Origin: Pantoea sp. Ap-967 | GTDB lineage: Bacteria; Pseudomonadota; Gammaproteobacteria; Pseudomonadales; Pseudomonadaceae | Reading direction: 5' to 3' | DNA length: 64,000 nucleotides | Assembly: GCF_011752565.1 (NCBI RefSeq) | Contig: NZ_VWXK01000021.1 | Coordinates: 1 to 64,000, forward strand | Part shown: positions 17,697 to 27,226 of the stretch, piece by piece | Position numbering within the stretch: the first letter of the stretch is position 1 | How the letters are laid out: the number at the start of each line of letters is the position of its first letter | Translations under genes and position numbers: made by a program | Notes under the pieces: generated by a model | The model's input: only the letters and a program-made list of their open reading frames with translations | Databases searched by the model: none | What the model was told of the DNA's origin: nothing

Positions 17697-18524
17697 ATGC
17701 AAGCGGTTCAGCAAGAGATTGCCCAGGCGCTGAAGGTACAGCCGCCGTTCGCCGACGCGGCCGCGCTAGAGGCCGAAGTTGCCCGGCGCGTGGCGTTCAT
17801 CAAGGACTGCCTGGCCAACGCCCGGCTCAAGACCCTGGTGCTGGGCATCAGCGGCGGCGTCGACTCGCTGACCGCGGCCCTGCTCGCCCAGCGCGCCATC
17901 AACGAGCTGCGCGGCGAAACCGGGGACAAGGCCTACACCTTCATTGCCGTGCGCCTGCCCTACCAGGTGCAGCATGACGAACACGATGCCCAGGCCTGCC
18001 TGGAGGTGATCAAGGCCGATGAGGTGCACACCGTCGACATCGCACCGGCAGTGCGGGCCTTGGCCGCCGAGGTGGTGGAGCTGAAGAATGGCTCGCCAAC
18101 CCTGGTGGACTTCGTGGTCGGCAACGTCAAGGCGCGCACGCGCATGGTCGCCCAGTACACCATCGCCGGCGCTCGCGCGGGCCTGGTGATCGGCACTGAC
18201 CACGCAGCCGAAGCGGTGATGGGTTTCTTTACCAAGTTCGGCGATGGCGCCTGCGACCTGGCGCCGCTGAGCGGGCTGGTGAAGAACCAGGTGCGGGCGA
18301 TTGCGCGCAGCTTTGGCGCCCCCGAGGCCCTGGTTGAAAAGGTGCCGACTGCAGACCTGGAAGACCTGGAGCCCGGCAAGCCGGACGAAGCGTCACACGG
18401 CGTGACCTACCAGCAGATCGATGCCTTCCTGCATGGGTTGCCGGTGGACCAGGCAGCCTTCGACATCATCGTCGCCACCTACCGCAAGACCCAGCACAAG
18501 CGCGAACTGCCGTTCGCGCCTTGA
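17697..18524 (+). CDS. nadE: NH3-dependent NAD synthetase
   Basis: A 275-residue enzyme that amidates nicotinate adenine dinucleotide to NAD, the last step of the pathway. The PP-loop SGGVDS (52-57) binds pyrophosphate, and IGTDHAAEAVMGFFTKFGDGACDLAPL is the classic NAD synthetase segment (short pieces: TDHAAE, TKFGDG). There is no N-terminal glutaminase domain, so ammonia is the nitrogen source, as in E. coli NadE (275 residues). It follows pncB by three bases; the pair gives nicotinate salvage in one transcript. The REP pair behind it marks the end. Confidence 0.93.
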   Translation: MQAVQQEIAQALKVQPPFADAAALEAEVARRVAFIKDCLANARLKTLVLGISGGVDSLTAALLAQRAINELRGETGDKAYTFIAVRLPYQVQHDEHDAQACLEVIKADEVHTVDIAPAVRALAAEVVELKNGSPTLVDFVVGNVKARTRMVAQYTIAGARAGLVIGTDHAAEAVMGFFTKFGDGACDLAPLSGLVKNQVRAIARSFGAPEALVEKVPTADLEDLEPGKPDEASHGVTYQQIDAFLHGLPVDQAAFDIIVATYRKTQHKRELPFAP

Positions 18525-18528
18525 AAAG

Positions 18529-18580
18529 CTTCGCGGGGCAAGCCCGCTCCTTGTAGGAGCGGGCTTGCCCCGCGAATGGA
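18529..18580. repeat. Compact REP palindrome
   Basis: CTTCGCGGGGCAAGCCCGCTCCTTGTAGGAGCGGGCTTGCCCCGCGAA: two REPs back to back with almost no spacer, able to form one long cruciform. It lies between the convergent nadE and azurin genes. Confidence 0.92.
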
Positions 18581-18603
18581 GGGCAAAGCCCTCCCATACC
18601 GCA

Positions 18604-19056
18604 TTACTTGACTACAACCTTGCCCTTCATCATCGAGATGTGGCCCGGGAAGGTGCAGAAGAAGCTGTAGTCACCACCGGCTTCCAGCTTGGAAGTGTCG
18701 AACTTCACTTCGGTTTCTTTCTCCGGCGCGCCGATCATCTTGGTGTGGGCGATGATATTGGCGTTGTCGGCCTTGATGTAGTCCTTGTCCAGGCCTTGGC
18801 TCATGCCTTCGGTGGCGATGCCTTGCATGTCGGCAGTCTTGGAGATGACCAGGTTATGCCCCATGACGTTCTTCGGCAGGCTGCCGGAGTGGGTCAGCTT
18901 GACGGTGAATTCCTTGCAGCTCTTGTCTACGGTGAATTCCTTGCTGGTGTAGGACATCTGGTCGGTCGAGTCGACGGTGACCGAGCACTCGGCGGCGAAG
19001 ACGGAGGCGCTGGCGAGGGTCAGCAGGGATACCGCTACAGCTTTCGCAAACATCAT
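18604..19056 (-). CDS. azu: Azurin (periplasmic blue copper protein)
   Basis: A 150-residue precursor with a 22-residue signal peptide (VFA-AECSV) and a cupredoxin domain of 128 residues, the length of mature azurin. The type I copper ligands are His67, Cys134, His139 and Met143, in MGHNLV and CTFPGHISMMKG; the disulphide pair is Cys24/Cys47. Azurin passes electrons in the periplasm, for example to cytochrome oxidases, nitrite reductase or peroxidase. No denitrification gene is nearby. Two ATGs compete (19056 and 19053) behind AAGGAG. An ANR-like half-conserved site lies 60 bases upstream. Confidence 0.94.
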   Translation of the reverse strand: MMFAKAVAVSLLTLASASVFAAECSVTVDSTDQMSYTSKEFTVDKSCKEFTVKLTHSGSLPKNVMGHNLVISKTADMQGIATEGMSQGLDKDYIKADNANIIAHTKMIGAPEKETEVKFDTSKLEAGGDYSFFCTFPGHISMMKGKVVVK

Positions 19057-19115
19057 GAATCTCCTTGGCAGGGTTTTATCAATTGCGAGACTGCCTGAAA
19101 CCGTTCAGCCCCTTG

Positions 19116-19129
19116 CTGATATGGGTCAA
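19116..19129 (-). promoter_or_regulatory. Candidate ANR/FNR-type box of azu
   Basis: Read on the minus strand, TTGACCCATATCAG matches TTGAT-N4-ATCAA at eight of ten defined positions, and lies 60 bases before the azurin start. P. aeruginosa azu is known to be ANR-controlled; control here is inferred. Confidence 0.45.
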
Positions 19130-19169
19130 GGGGGTGTCAATCGGCCAGCCAGTAGAATTGTTCAATGGA

Positions 19170-19179
19170 TTGTATACAA
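19170..19179. promoter_or_regulatory. Perfect palindrome TTGTATACAA
   Basis: A 10-bp perfect palindrome of the kind bound by GntR/VanR-type regulators, in the azu/LOG intergenic region. It could equally be chance; no GntR gene is nearby. Confidence 0.3.
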
Positions 19180-19247
19180 CCAATCTAAGAGCACATCATG
19201 CCCTTTTAATAGACGATGGGACAACCTCTCATTTAGGAGCAACGCCA

Positions 19248-19337
19248 ATGTCCCTCGCAAATTTCATGAACAGCCTGCTTGCCGCCTACGCCCACGGGGC
19301 CACCGGCGCCAGTTGCGAATTCTCCCGGCCGGAGTGA
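19248..19337 (+). CDS. Possible 29-residue small protein upstream of the LOG gene
   Basis: Begins MSLANFMNSLLAAYAHG and ends EFSRPE. It has a good Shine-Dalgarno (TTTAGGAG, eight-base spacing), better than many genes here, and stops 64 bases before the LOG gene. The N-terminal 15 residues could form an amphipathic helix. It may be a small protein or a regulatory leader peptide; conservation is unknown. Confidence 0.3.
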   Translation: MSLANFMNSLLAAYAHGATGASCEFSRPE

Positions 19338-19401
19338 GCCTCGCCTTGGAAGCGGCGGCCATGCGCCGTACCCTGTCACCCTGAGTGACTGGAGATGAGC
19401 A

Positions 19402-19989
19402 ATGCCTGTACGTTCCGTTTGTGTGTTCTGTGGCGCCAGCATCGGTGCCAACCCGGCCTACCGTGAAGCGGCGGTCGCCCTTGGCCAGGCCATTGCCCGC
19501 CGTGGCCTGACCCTGGTCTACGGCGGTGGCGCGGTGGGCCTGATGGGCACCGTTGCCGACGCCGCCAAGGCCGCTGGCGGCGAGGTGATCGGGGTGATTC
19601 CGCAAAGCCTGATGAACGCTGAAATCGGCCACAAGGGCCTGAGCCGCCTGGAAGTGGTCGACGGCATGCACGCACGCAAGGCGCGCATGGCCGAGCTGAG
19701 CGATGCCTTCATCGCCCTGCCGGGTGGCCTGGGCACGCTGGAGGAGCTGTTCGAGGTCTGGACCTGGGGGCAACTGGGCTATCACGCCAAACCGCTGGGG
19801 CTGCTCGATGTGAACGGTTTCTATGAGAAACTTGGCGGGTTCCTCGACCATATCGTCGAAGAAGGTTTCGTAAGGCCGCAGCATCGGGCGATGTTGCTGC
19901 TGGCCCAGCAGGCGGATGAGCTGCTGGATGGGATGGAGCGGTTCGAATCGCCGGTGTTGCCGAAGTGGGTCGACCGGAAGCCTGATTGA
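19402..19989 (+). CDS. LOG family protein (cytokinin-activating-type nucleoside monophosphate phosphoribohydrolase)
   Basis: A 195-residue Rossmann-like protein of the LOG/TIGR00730 family. It has the substrate motif PGGLGTLEE (107-115), the arginine-containing segment MHARKARM (89-96) and GGGAVGLMG (41-49), all diagnostic. These enzymes release ribose 5-phosphate from (N6-modified) adenosine monophosphate; in bacteria most act in nucleotide catabolism (as PpnN) and some make cytokinins in plant-associated species. The physiological substrate here is unknown. ATG at 19402 follows CTGGAG. Stand-alone; convergent with ygiQ across a REP pair. Confidence 0.88.
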   Translation: MPVRSVCVFCGASIGANPAYREAAVALGQAIARRGLTLVYGGGAVGLMGTVADAAKAAGGEVIGVIPQSLMNAEIGHKGLSRLEVVDGMHARKARMAELSDAFIALPGGLGTLEELFEVWTWGQLGYHAKPLGLLDVNGFYEKLGGFLDHIVEEGFVRPQHRAMLLLAQQADELLDGMERFESPVLPKWVDRKPD

Positions 19990-19994
19990 TTTCG

Positions 19995-20096
19995 AACCGC
20001 TGTGCGGTTCGATCGCGACCTGCGGTCGCTCCTACAGGGAATGCACCCATCTGGTAGGAGCGACCGCAGGTCGCGATGGGCCGCAAGGCGGCCCCG
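19995..20096. repeat. REP pair, inverted (GACC core type)
   Basis: CGATCGCGACCTGCGGTCGCTCCTAC opposite GTAGGAGCGACCGCAGGTCGCGATGGGCCGCAAGGCGGCCCC, between convergent LOG and ygiQ genes. Confidence 0.9.
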
Positions 20097-20101
20097 AGGA
20101 A

Positions 20102-22405
<2,304 letters not shown>

Positions 22406-22541
22406 GTCAGTGACCGGTTTTTGGTGTGCAGGGAAATCGCGGGCGCGGAATATAGCACAAATTTTGACCAAATCCGACGATGGCTGTCGGATTCATGAGG
22501 CGCAACTGCCTGGCTCAGGTCGGGAAGTTGCCACATCACCC

Positions 22542-22619
22542 TGTAGGAGCGGGCTTGCCCGCGAATGCGGCAGTGAGCCCACCATCGCATTCGCGGGCAA
22601 GCCCGCTCCCACAGGGTGA
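22542..22619. repeat. REP pair, inverted
   Basis: CTGTAGGAGCGGGCTTGCCCGCGAATGCGG facing CGCATTCGCGGGCAAGCCCGCTCCCACAGG, between ygiQ start and dnaB stop (both minus strand). Confidence 0.9.
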
Positions 22620-22630
22620 TCGAGTAGCCT

Positions 22631-24028
22631 TTATTCGTCGTCGTCGAAGTTGTACATGCCCGGGGCAAGGTTTTCGAAGCGGGTGTACTTGCCGATGAAC
22701 GCCAGGCGCACGAAGCCGATGGGGCCGTTACGCTGTTTACCGATGATGATTTCCGCCACGCCCTTGTGCTCGGTTTCGGGGTGGTACACCTCGTCGCGGT
22801 ACACGAACATGATGACGTCGGCGTCCTGCTCGATTGCACCGGATTCACGCAAGTCGGAGTTCACCGGGCGTTTGTTCGGGCGCTGTTCCAGGGAACGGTT
22901 CAACTGCGACAGGGCGATGACCGGGCAATTGAATTCCTTGGCCAGGGCCTTGAGGGAACGGGAAATCTCGGAAATCTCGTTGGTCCGGTTGTCACCGGCC
23001 GAGCCTGGGATCTGCATCAGCTGCAGGTAGTCGACCATGATCATGGCGATGTCGCCGTGCTCACGGGCCAGGCGGCGGGTGCGGGCGCGCATTTCCGAGG
23101 GGCTGATACCGGCGGTATCGTCGATGAACAGCTTGCGGTCGTTGAGCAGGTTCACCGCCGAGGTCAGGCGCGGCCAGTCATCGTCGTCCAGTTGGCCGGA
23201 ACGCACCTTGGTCTGGTCGATACGGCCCAGGGACGAAAGCATACGCATGATCAGCGATTCGCCTGGCATTTCGAGGGAGAAAACCAGCACCGTCTTGTCG
23301 GTGCGCAACACGGCGTTTTCCACCAGGTTCATGGCGAAGGTGGTCTTACCCATCGATGGACGGCCGGCGACGATGATCAGGTCGGCAGCCTGCAGGCCAC
23401 TGGTCTTCTCGTCCAGGTCGGTATACCCCGTCGAGATACCGGTGATGTCGCTGTCGGAGTTGAACAGCGTATCGATACGGTCGATGGCCATGGTCAACAG
23501 GTCGTTGACGCCCACCGGCCCACCGGTTTTTGGCCGCGCCTCGGCGATCTGGAAGATCTGCCGCTCGGCGTCGTCCAGAATCTCGGCGGCGTCGCGCCCC
23601 TGCGGGTTGAAGGCGTTGTCGGCGATGTCGGTGCTGATGCTGATCAGCTGGCGCAACGTGGCGCGCTCACGAATGATCGCCGCGTAGGCCTTGATGTTGG
23701 CCACCGACGGGGTGTTCTTGGCCAGCTCCGCCAGGTACGCCAGGCCGCCGACCTGGGTCGACAGGCCTTCCTTGTCCAGTTGCTCGTGCAGGGTCACGAC
23801 GTCGAACGGCTGGTTGGCGTCGGCCAGCTTGTGCACGGCACGGAAGATCAAGCGGTGGTCATGCCGGTAGAAGTCACCATCGGACACCTGGTCCAGCACC
23901 CGCTCCCAGGCGTTGTTGTCCAGCATCAGGCCACCGAGCACGGCCTGTTCGGCCTCGATGGAATGCGGCGGCACCTTCAGCGCAGCGGTTTGCAGGTCGA
24001 GCTGTTCGGAGTTGGTGATCTCGTTCAT
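22631..24028 (-). CDS. dnaB: Replicative DNA helicase
   Basis: A 465-residue hexameric helicase that unwinds DNA at the replication fork. N-terminal DnaG-interacting domain (20-130, with VPPHSIEAEQAVLGGLML) and RecA-like C-terminal domain with Walker A GRPSMGKT (222-229), Walker B IMVDYLQLM and the SLEMP, LSQLNR and arginine-finger segments. No intein interrupts it. The ATG at 24026-24028 is preceded by GGAGGATG... only weakly; a TGGAGG lies further upstream. It follows rplI by 112 bases containing a terminator, so it is probably transcribed from its own promoter as well as by read-through. Confidence 0.95.
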   Translation of the reverse strand: MNEITNSEQLDLQTAALKVPPHSIEAEQAVLGGLMLDNNAWERVLDQVSDGDFYRHDHRLIFRAVHKLADANQPFDVVTLHEQLDKEGLSTQVGGLAYLAELAKNTPSVANIKAYAAIIRERATLRQLISISTDIADNAFNPQGRDAAEILDDAERQIFQIAEARPKTGGPVGVNDLLTMAIDRIDTLFNSDSDITGISTGYTDLDEKTSGLQAADLIIVAGRPSMGKTTFAMNLVENAVLRTDKTVLVFSLEMPGESLIMRMLSSLGRIDQTKVRSGQLDDDDWPRLTSAVNLLNDRKLFIDDTAGISPSEMRARTRRLAREHGDIAMIMVDYLQLMQIPGSAGDNRTNEISEISRSLKALAKEFNCPVIALSQLNRSLEQRPNKRPVNSDLRESGAIEQDADVIMFVYRDEVYHPETEHKGVAEIIIGKQRNGPIGFVRLAFIGKYTRFENLAPGMYNFDDDE

Positions 24029-24051
24029 GGCCACGAAAGAATTCTGGAGGA

Positions 24052-24096
24052 TGAAAAAGACAAAGGGCACGGCCTGAGTGAACAGGACCGTGCCCG
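24052..24096 (-). terminator. Rho-independent terminator of the rpsF-rpsR-rplI operon
   Basis: On the minus strand GGGCACGGTCC...GGCCGTGCCC (24065-24095) forms a strong stem followed by TTTGTCTTTTTC. It stands between rplI and dnaB. Confidence 0.85.
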
Positions 24097-24140
24097 ATGT
24101 TAACCGGCTGGCCCGCAGGGGGCTAGCCAGTCAGCGCAGC

Positions 24141-24587
24141 TTAGGCAGCTACGACGACCACACGTACGGTGGCTTCAACGTCGCTGTGCAGGTGCACGGC
24201 TACGTCGTATTCGCCAACCTGACGGATGGTGCCGTTCGGCAGACGCACTTCAGCTTTGGCCACTTCAACGCCGGAGGCGGTCAGGGCGTCAGCGATGTCG
24301 TGGGTGCCGATCGAACCGAACAGCTTGCCTTCGTCGCCAGCGGTGGCAGTGATGGTCACTTCCAGCTCGGCCAGTTGGGCGGCGCGGCTTTCAGCCGACG
24401 ATTTACGGTCAGCTGCTGCTTTTTCCAGCTCGGCGCGACGCTCTTCGAACGCAGCCAGGTTGGCGGCGTTGGCAACGGTGGCCTTGCCGAATGGCAGCAG
24501 GAAGTTACGGCCGTAACCAGCCTTAACTTTTACTTTGTCGCCCAGGTTGCCCAGGTTAGCGACTTTTTCCAGCAGGATCAGTTCCAT
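24141..24587 (-). CDS. rplI: 50S ribosomal protein L9
   Basis: A 148-residue L9: the N-terminal rRNA-binding domain MELILLEKVANLGNLGDKVKVK...GYGRNFLLP is followed by the long connecting helix (about 40-75) and the C-terminal domain (FGSIGTHDIADAL). Length equals E. coli L9 (149). It sits at the base of the L1 stalk and restrains frameshifting and ribosome collisions. AGAGG precedes the ATG. Fourth gene of the rpsF-rpsR-DUF2232-rplI transcript. Confidence 0.96.
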   Translation of the reverse strand: MELILLEKVANLGNLGDKVKVKAGYGRNFLLPFGKATVANAANLAAFEERRAELEKAAADRKSSAESRAAQLAELEVTITATAGDEGKLFGSIGTHDIADALTASGVEVAKAEVRLPNGTIRQVGEYDVAVHLHSDVEATVRVVVVAA

Positions 24588-24607
24588 TTGGTAAAACCTC
24601 TTAACTT

Positions 24608-25471
24608 TTAACCTTCACCGTTCGCGGAGTCTTTCCCCGGAGGGGACTTGCGACCGCGAAAATCAATCAGGCTGTCGACAATGGCCAGGACCATCAGCAA
24701 CGGGTAGATCAGCTGCATGATCAGCGGCAACGTCACGTACATGCCCACCAGCCAGAAACCGGCCAGTCGCCCCTGTGCCACAAGGCCGTGCATCAAGGCG
24801 ATGCCTGCCAGCACCAGAACCAGGCTCGACGCCGATGCCAGGATGATGAACTGCGACCCGATGAACGGGGCCACCACCATCACTGCCACCAAGACCGCCA
24901 TGGTCTGTTTCGGCAACCTCAGCTCGCGAAACTCGCGACCGAAGCCTCCAGGGTTGTACAACGCTGCCTGCCAATAACGCGCCAGCACCAGGGCCAGCAC
25001 GCTGAACAACTGCACCGTCGCGGCTGTGGAAGCGACCAGCACAGGGCGGATCAGCTCACCGGAGAGCACCGGCTGCCCTTCGATTTTCGGCATGGCATCG
25101 GCAAACGCCTTGGCCAGCACATCGAAGGTCTGCGCCAGGGCCATGTCGAGCACGAGGCTGAAAACCACGGCAAACACGGCACTGGCCACCAGCACACGGC
25201 TCCAGGGATGCTCGGCGCGCAACAGCGCAGCCAGGCCCAGGGCACCGGCAATCACCAGAAAGGTGATCGGGTCGCCCATCAACCACACGGCCAGCCCGGC
25301 CAGCAGGCCGCCGGCGATGACCGTTGAAGCATCCTTGAACCCGCGCCGCAGCAGCACAAGGCTGCCGGCAGCGGCACTCAACCAGAACAGCAGCGGCAAT
25401 ACCGCACTGATGACCACCACGAGGGTGGCCTGCACACGACCGCGCATGATGAAACTTGCTAACGCTCGCAT
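24608..25471 (-). CDS. DUF2232 (YybS-like) membrane protein
   Basis: A 287-residue inner-membrane protein with about eight hydrophobic helices (from residue 15 to 275) and a basic C-terminal tail (FRGRKSPPGKDS). It belongs to the DUF2232/YybS family. The gene is embedded between rpsR and rplI, an arrangement kept in pseudomonads, so it is co-transcribed with ribosomal proteins although it is not a ribosomal component. Some YybS-like proteins resemble S-components of ECF transporters; no substrate can be proposed from the sequence. Confidence 0.82.
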   Translation of the reverse strand: MRALASFIMRGRVQATLVVVISAVLPLLFWLSAAAGSLVLLRRGFKDASTVIAGGLLAGLAVWLMGDPITFLVIAGALGLAALLRAEHPWSRVLVASAVFAVVFSLVLDMALAQTFDVLAKAFADAMPKIEGQPVLSGELIRPVLVASTAATVQLFSVLALVLARYWQAALYNPGGFGREFRELRLPKQTMAVLVAVMVVAPFIGSQFIILASASSLVLVLAGIALMHGLVAQGRLAGFWLVGMYVTLPLIMQLIYPLLMVLAIVDSLIDFRGRKSPPGKDSANGEG

Positions 25472-25504
25472 GCTAATCCCTTACTGCTTGTCGACGACCC
25501 GGTC

Positions 25505-25735
25505 TCAGCGGCCGTGGCTGTCGGTGTAGGGCAGCAGGGCCAGGAAGCGGGCGCGCTTGATAGCGGTAGCCAGCTGACGCTGATAACGAGCTTTGGTACC
25601 GGTGATACGGCTTGGAACGATCTTGCCGGTTTCGGATACGTAAGCTTTCAGGGTGTTGAGATCTTTGAAGTCGATCTCTTTCACGTCTTCAGCAGTGAAG
25701 CGGCAGAATTTACGACGACGGAAGAAACGTGCCAT
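25505..25735 (-). CDS. rpsR: 30S ribosomal protein S18
   Basis: A 76-residue S18, begins MARFFRRRKFCRF and contains KDLNTLKAYVSETGKIVPSRITG(TK) and the KARYQRQLATAIKRARFLALLPY block; lengths and motifs equal E. coli S18 (75). It binds S6 on the platform of the 30S subunit. The Cys near residue 11 is a zinc-type remnant without partners. TAGAGGAGC precedes the ATG. Second gene of the operon, 28 bases after rpsF. Confidence 0.97.
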   Translation of the reverse strand: MARFFRRRKFCRFTAEDVKEIDFKDLNTLKAYVSETGKIVPSRITGTKARYQRQLATAIKRARFLALLPYTDSHGR

Positions 25736-25763
25736 TTAATAGGCTCCTCTAAAGGTCCGTGGA

Positions 25764-26189
25764 TTACTCGTCAGCGTTATCGCTGGAGTCGCTGTCATTG
25801 CTGTCGTCGCCGTCGGCGGATTCAGCATGCTCAGGACGCTCACGACGCTCACGGCGCTCGCTGCGGTTTTCTTCAGCCTTCAGCATCTCGGACTGACCGG
25901 TAACGGCTTCGTCGCGACGGATGACCAGGTTACGGATAACGGCATCGTTGTAGCGGAAGTTGTCTTCCAGCTCGGCCAGGGCCTTGCCGGTGCACTCAAC
26001 GTTCAGCATCACGTAGTGAGCCTTGTGAACATTGTTGATTGCGTAGGCCAGTTGACGACGGCCCCAGTCTTCCAGGCGGTGGATTTTGCCGCCGTCTTCT
26101 TCGATCAGCTTGGTGTAACGCTCAACCATGCCGCCGACTTGCTCGCTCTGGTCCGGGTGAACCAGGAAGATGATTTCGTAATGACGCAT
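25764..26189 (-). CDS. rpsF: 30S ribosomal protein S6
   Basis: A 141-residue S6: MRHYEIIFLVHPDQSEQV start, ALEDWGRR-equivalent HRLEDWGRRQLAY, HYVMLNVE and LVIRRDEA. The last 30 residues form a highly acidic, Ser/Asp-rich tail ending NADE; in E. coli and pseudomonads RimK adds glutamates to the S6 C-terminus. First gene of the operon, with AAGGAG six bases upstream and a strong sigma-70 promoter plus a leader hairpin in front. Confidence 0.96.
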   Translation of the reverse strand: MRHYEIIFLVHPDQSEQVGGMVERYTKLIEEDGGKIHRLEDWGRRQLAYAINNVHKAHYVMLNVECTGKALAELEDNFRYNDAVIRNLVIRRDEAVTGQSEMLKAEENRSERRERRERPEHAESADGDDSNDSDSSDNADE

Positions 26190-26211
26190 GAATGCTCCTT
26201 ACGGGTTAGTA

Positions 26212-26235
26212 GTCTGCCAGCGAATCTGGTCAGAC
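26212..26235 (-). promoter_or_regulatory. Leader hairpin of rpsF mRNA
   Basis: On the minus strand GTCTG-A-CCAG-ATTCG-CTGG-CAGAC forms a nine-pair stem with one bulged A, 12 bases before the rpsF Shine-Dalgarno. Many rpsF leaders bind the S6:S18 complex for autoregulation; I cannot tell if this hairpin is that element. Confidence 0.5.
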
Positions 26236-26309
26236 AAGGAGTGAATGACACTGTATGTCTTGCACGGAGGGGAGGCACATGCGCGCCTGCCAGCTCGGCA
26301 AGGGGCGCA

Positions 26310-26338
26310 ATTGTAGAGAAGGCGGGGCGTACAAGCAA
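26310..26338 (-). promoter_or_regulatory. Sigma-70 promoter of the rpsF operon
   Basis: Minus strand: -35 TTGCTT (26333-26338), 17-base spacer, -10 TACAAT (26310-26315), then a GC-rich discriminator TGCGCCCC typical of stringently controlled ribosomal promoters. Predicted start near 26303, giving a leader of about 110 bases. Confidence 0.7.
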
Positions 26339-26388
26339 GGTCGCTGGTGATTATTTGAACAGCCTGAAACATATTCACAGGCTGGCGG

Positions 26389-26465
26389 CCCTTTCGCGGG
26401 GCAAGCCCGCTCCTACAGGTATCGCAACCCTTGTAGGAGCGGGCTTGCCCCGCGAAAGGGCCGCC
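26389..26465. repeat. REP pair, inverted
   Basis: CCTTTCGCGGGGCAAGCCCGCTCCTAC facing GTAGGAGCGGGCTTGCCCCGCGAAAGGGCCGCCCC, between the rpsF promoter and the rlmB stop codon. Confidence 0.92.
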
Positions 26466-26479
26466 CCAGGCTCACGCAA

Positions 26480-27226
26480 TCAGCGCTTGGCCTGCCGCTG
26501 GCGCACCGCCTCGAACAGGCACACGCCCGTTGCAACGGAAACGTTCAGGCTGCTGACGCTGCCGCTCATCGGCAACTTCACCAGAAAGTCGCAATGCTCG
26601 CGGGTCAAGCGGCGCATGCCCTTGCCTTCGGCGCCCATGATCATCACCAGCGGGCCGGTCAGGTCCTGCTGGTAGATTTCCTGCTCGGCTTCGCCGGCGG
26701 TGCCGACCACCCACAGGCCGCGCTGCTGGAGTTTTTCCAGCGTGCGCGCCAGGTTGGTCACGGCCACCAGCGGAATCACCTCCGCCGCGCCGCAGGCCAC
26801 CTTGCGCACCACCGGGGTCAACGTTGCCGACTTGTCCTTGGGCACGATCACCGCCGTGGCACCCGCCGCATCGGCAGTACGCAGGCAGGCCCCGAGGTTG
26901 TGCGGGTCGGTGACACCGTCCAGCACCAGGATCAGCGGCGGCGTTTCGCTGCGCTCAAGCAATTCCTCGAGCATCAACTCACCCCACACCTGGCTTGGGC
27001 TCACCTCGGCAACCACGCCCTGGTGCACACCCTCGACCCAGGTGTCCATCTCACGGCGCTCGGCCTGGCCCACCGCCACGCGGTTTTCCGCAGCCAGTGC
27101 CAGCAGCGCCTGCAGGCGCGGCTCGCTGCGCCCTTCCGACAGCCAGATCTGCTTGACCCGCTTGGGATGGTGCTGCAGCAGTGCCTGCACGGCATGCACG
27201 CCGTAGATTTTTTCCAGCTGACTCAT
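26480..27226 (-). CDS. rlmB: 23S rRNA (guanosine-2'-O-)-methyltransferase RlmB
   Basis: A 248-residue SpoU/TrmD-knot methyltransferase modifying G2251 of 23S rRNA (E. coli numbering). N-terminal substrate domain (1-75, YGVHAVQALL start) and the knotted catalytic domain with LDGVTDPHNLGACLRTADA (motif 1), VMIMGAEGKGMRRL (motif 2) and LPMSGSVSSLNVSVATGVCLFE (motif 3); pieces quoted short. Length matches E. coli RlmB (243). Its ATG overlaps the stop of rnr by four bases, so the two RNA genes are translationally coupled. Confidence 0.94.
   Translation of the reverse strand: MSQLEKIYGVHAVQALLQHHPKRVKQIWLSEGRSEPRLQALLALAAENRVAVGQAERREMDTWVEGVHQGVVAEVSPSQVWGELMLEELLERSETPPLILVLDGVTDPHNLGACLRTADAAGATAVIVPKDKSATLTPVVRKVACGAAEVIPLVAVTNLARTLEKLQQRGLWVVGTAGEAEQEIYQQDLTGPLVMIMGAEGKGMRRLTREHCDFLVKLPMSGSVSSLNVSVATGVCLFEAVRQRQAKR

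Larger units (their letters stand above)
19057..19401. other. Divergent intergenic region azu / LOG gene
   Basis: 345 bases. It contains the ANR-like box (19116-19129), a TTGTATACAA palindrome (19170-19179) and a possible 29-codon reading frame with its own ribosome site (19248-19337). It is visibly AT-richer than its surroundings around 19075-19235. Confidence 0.5.
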
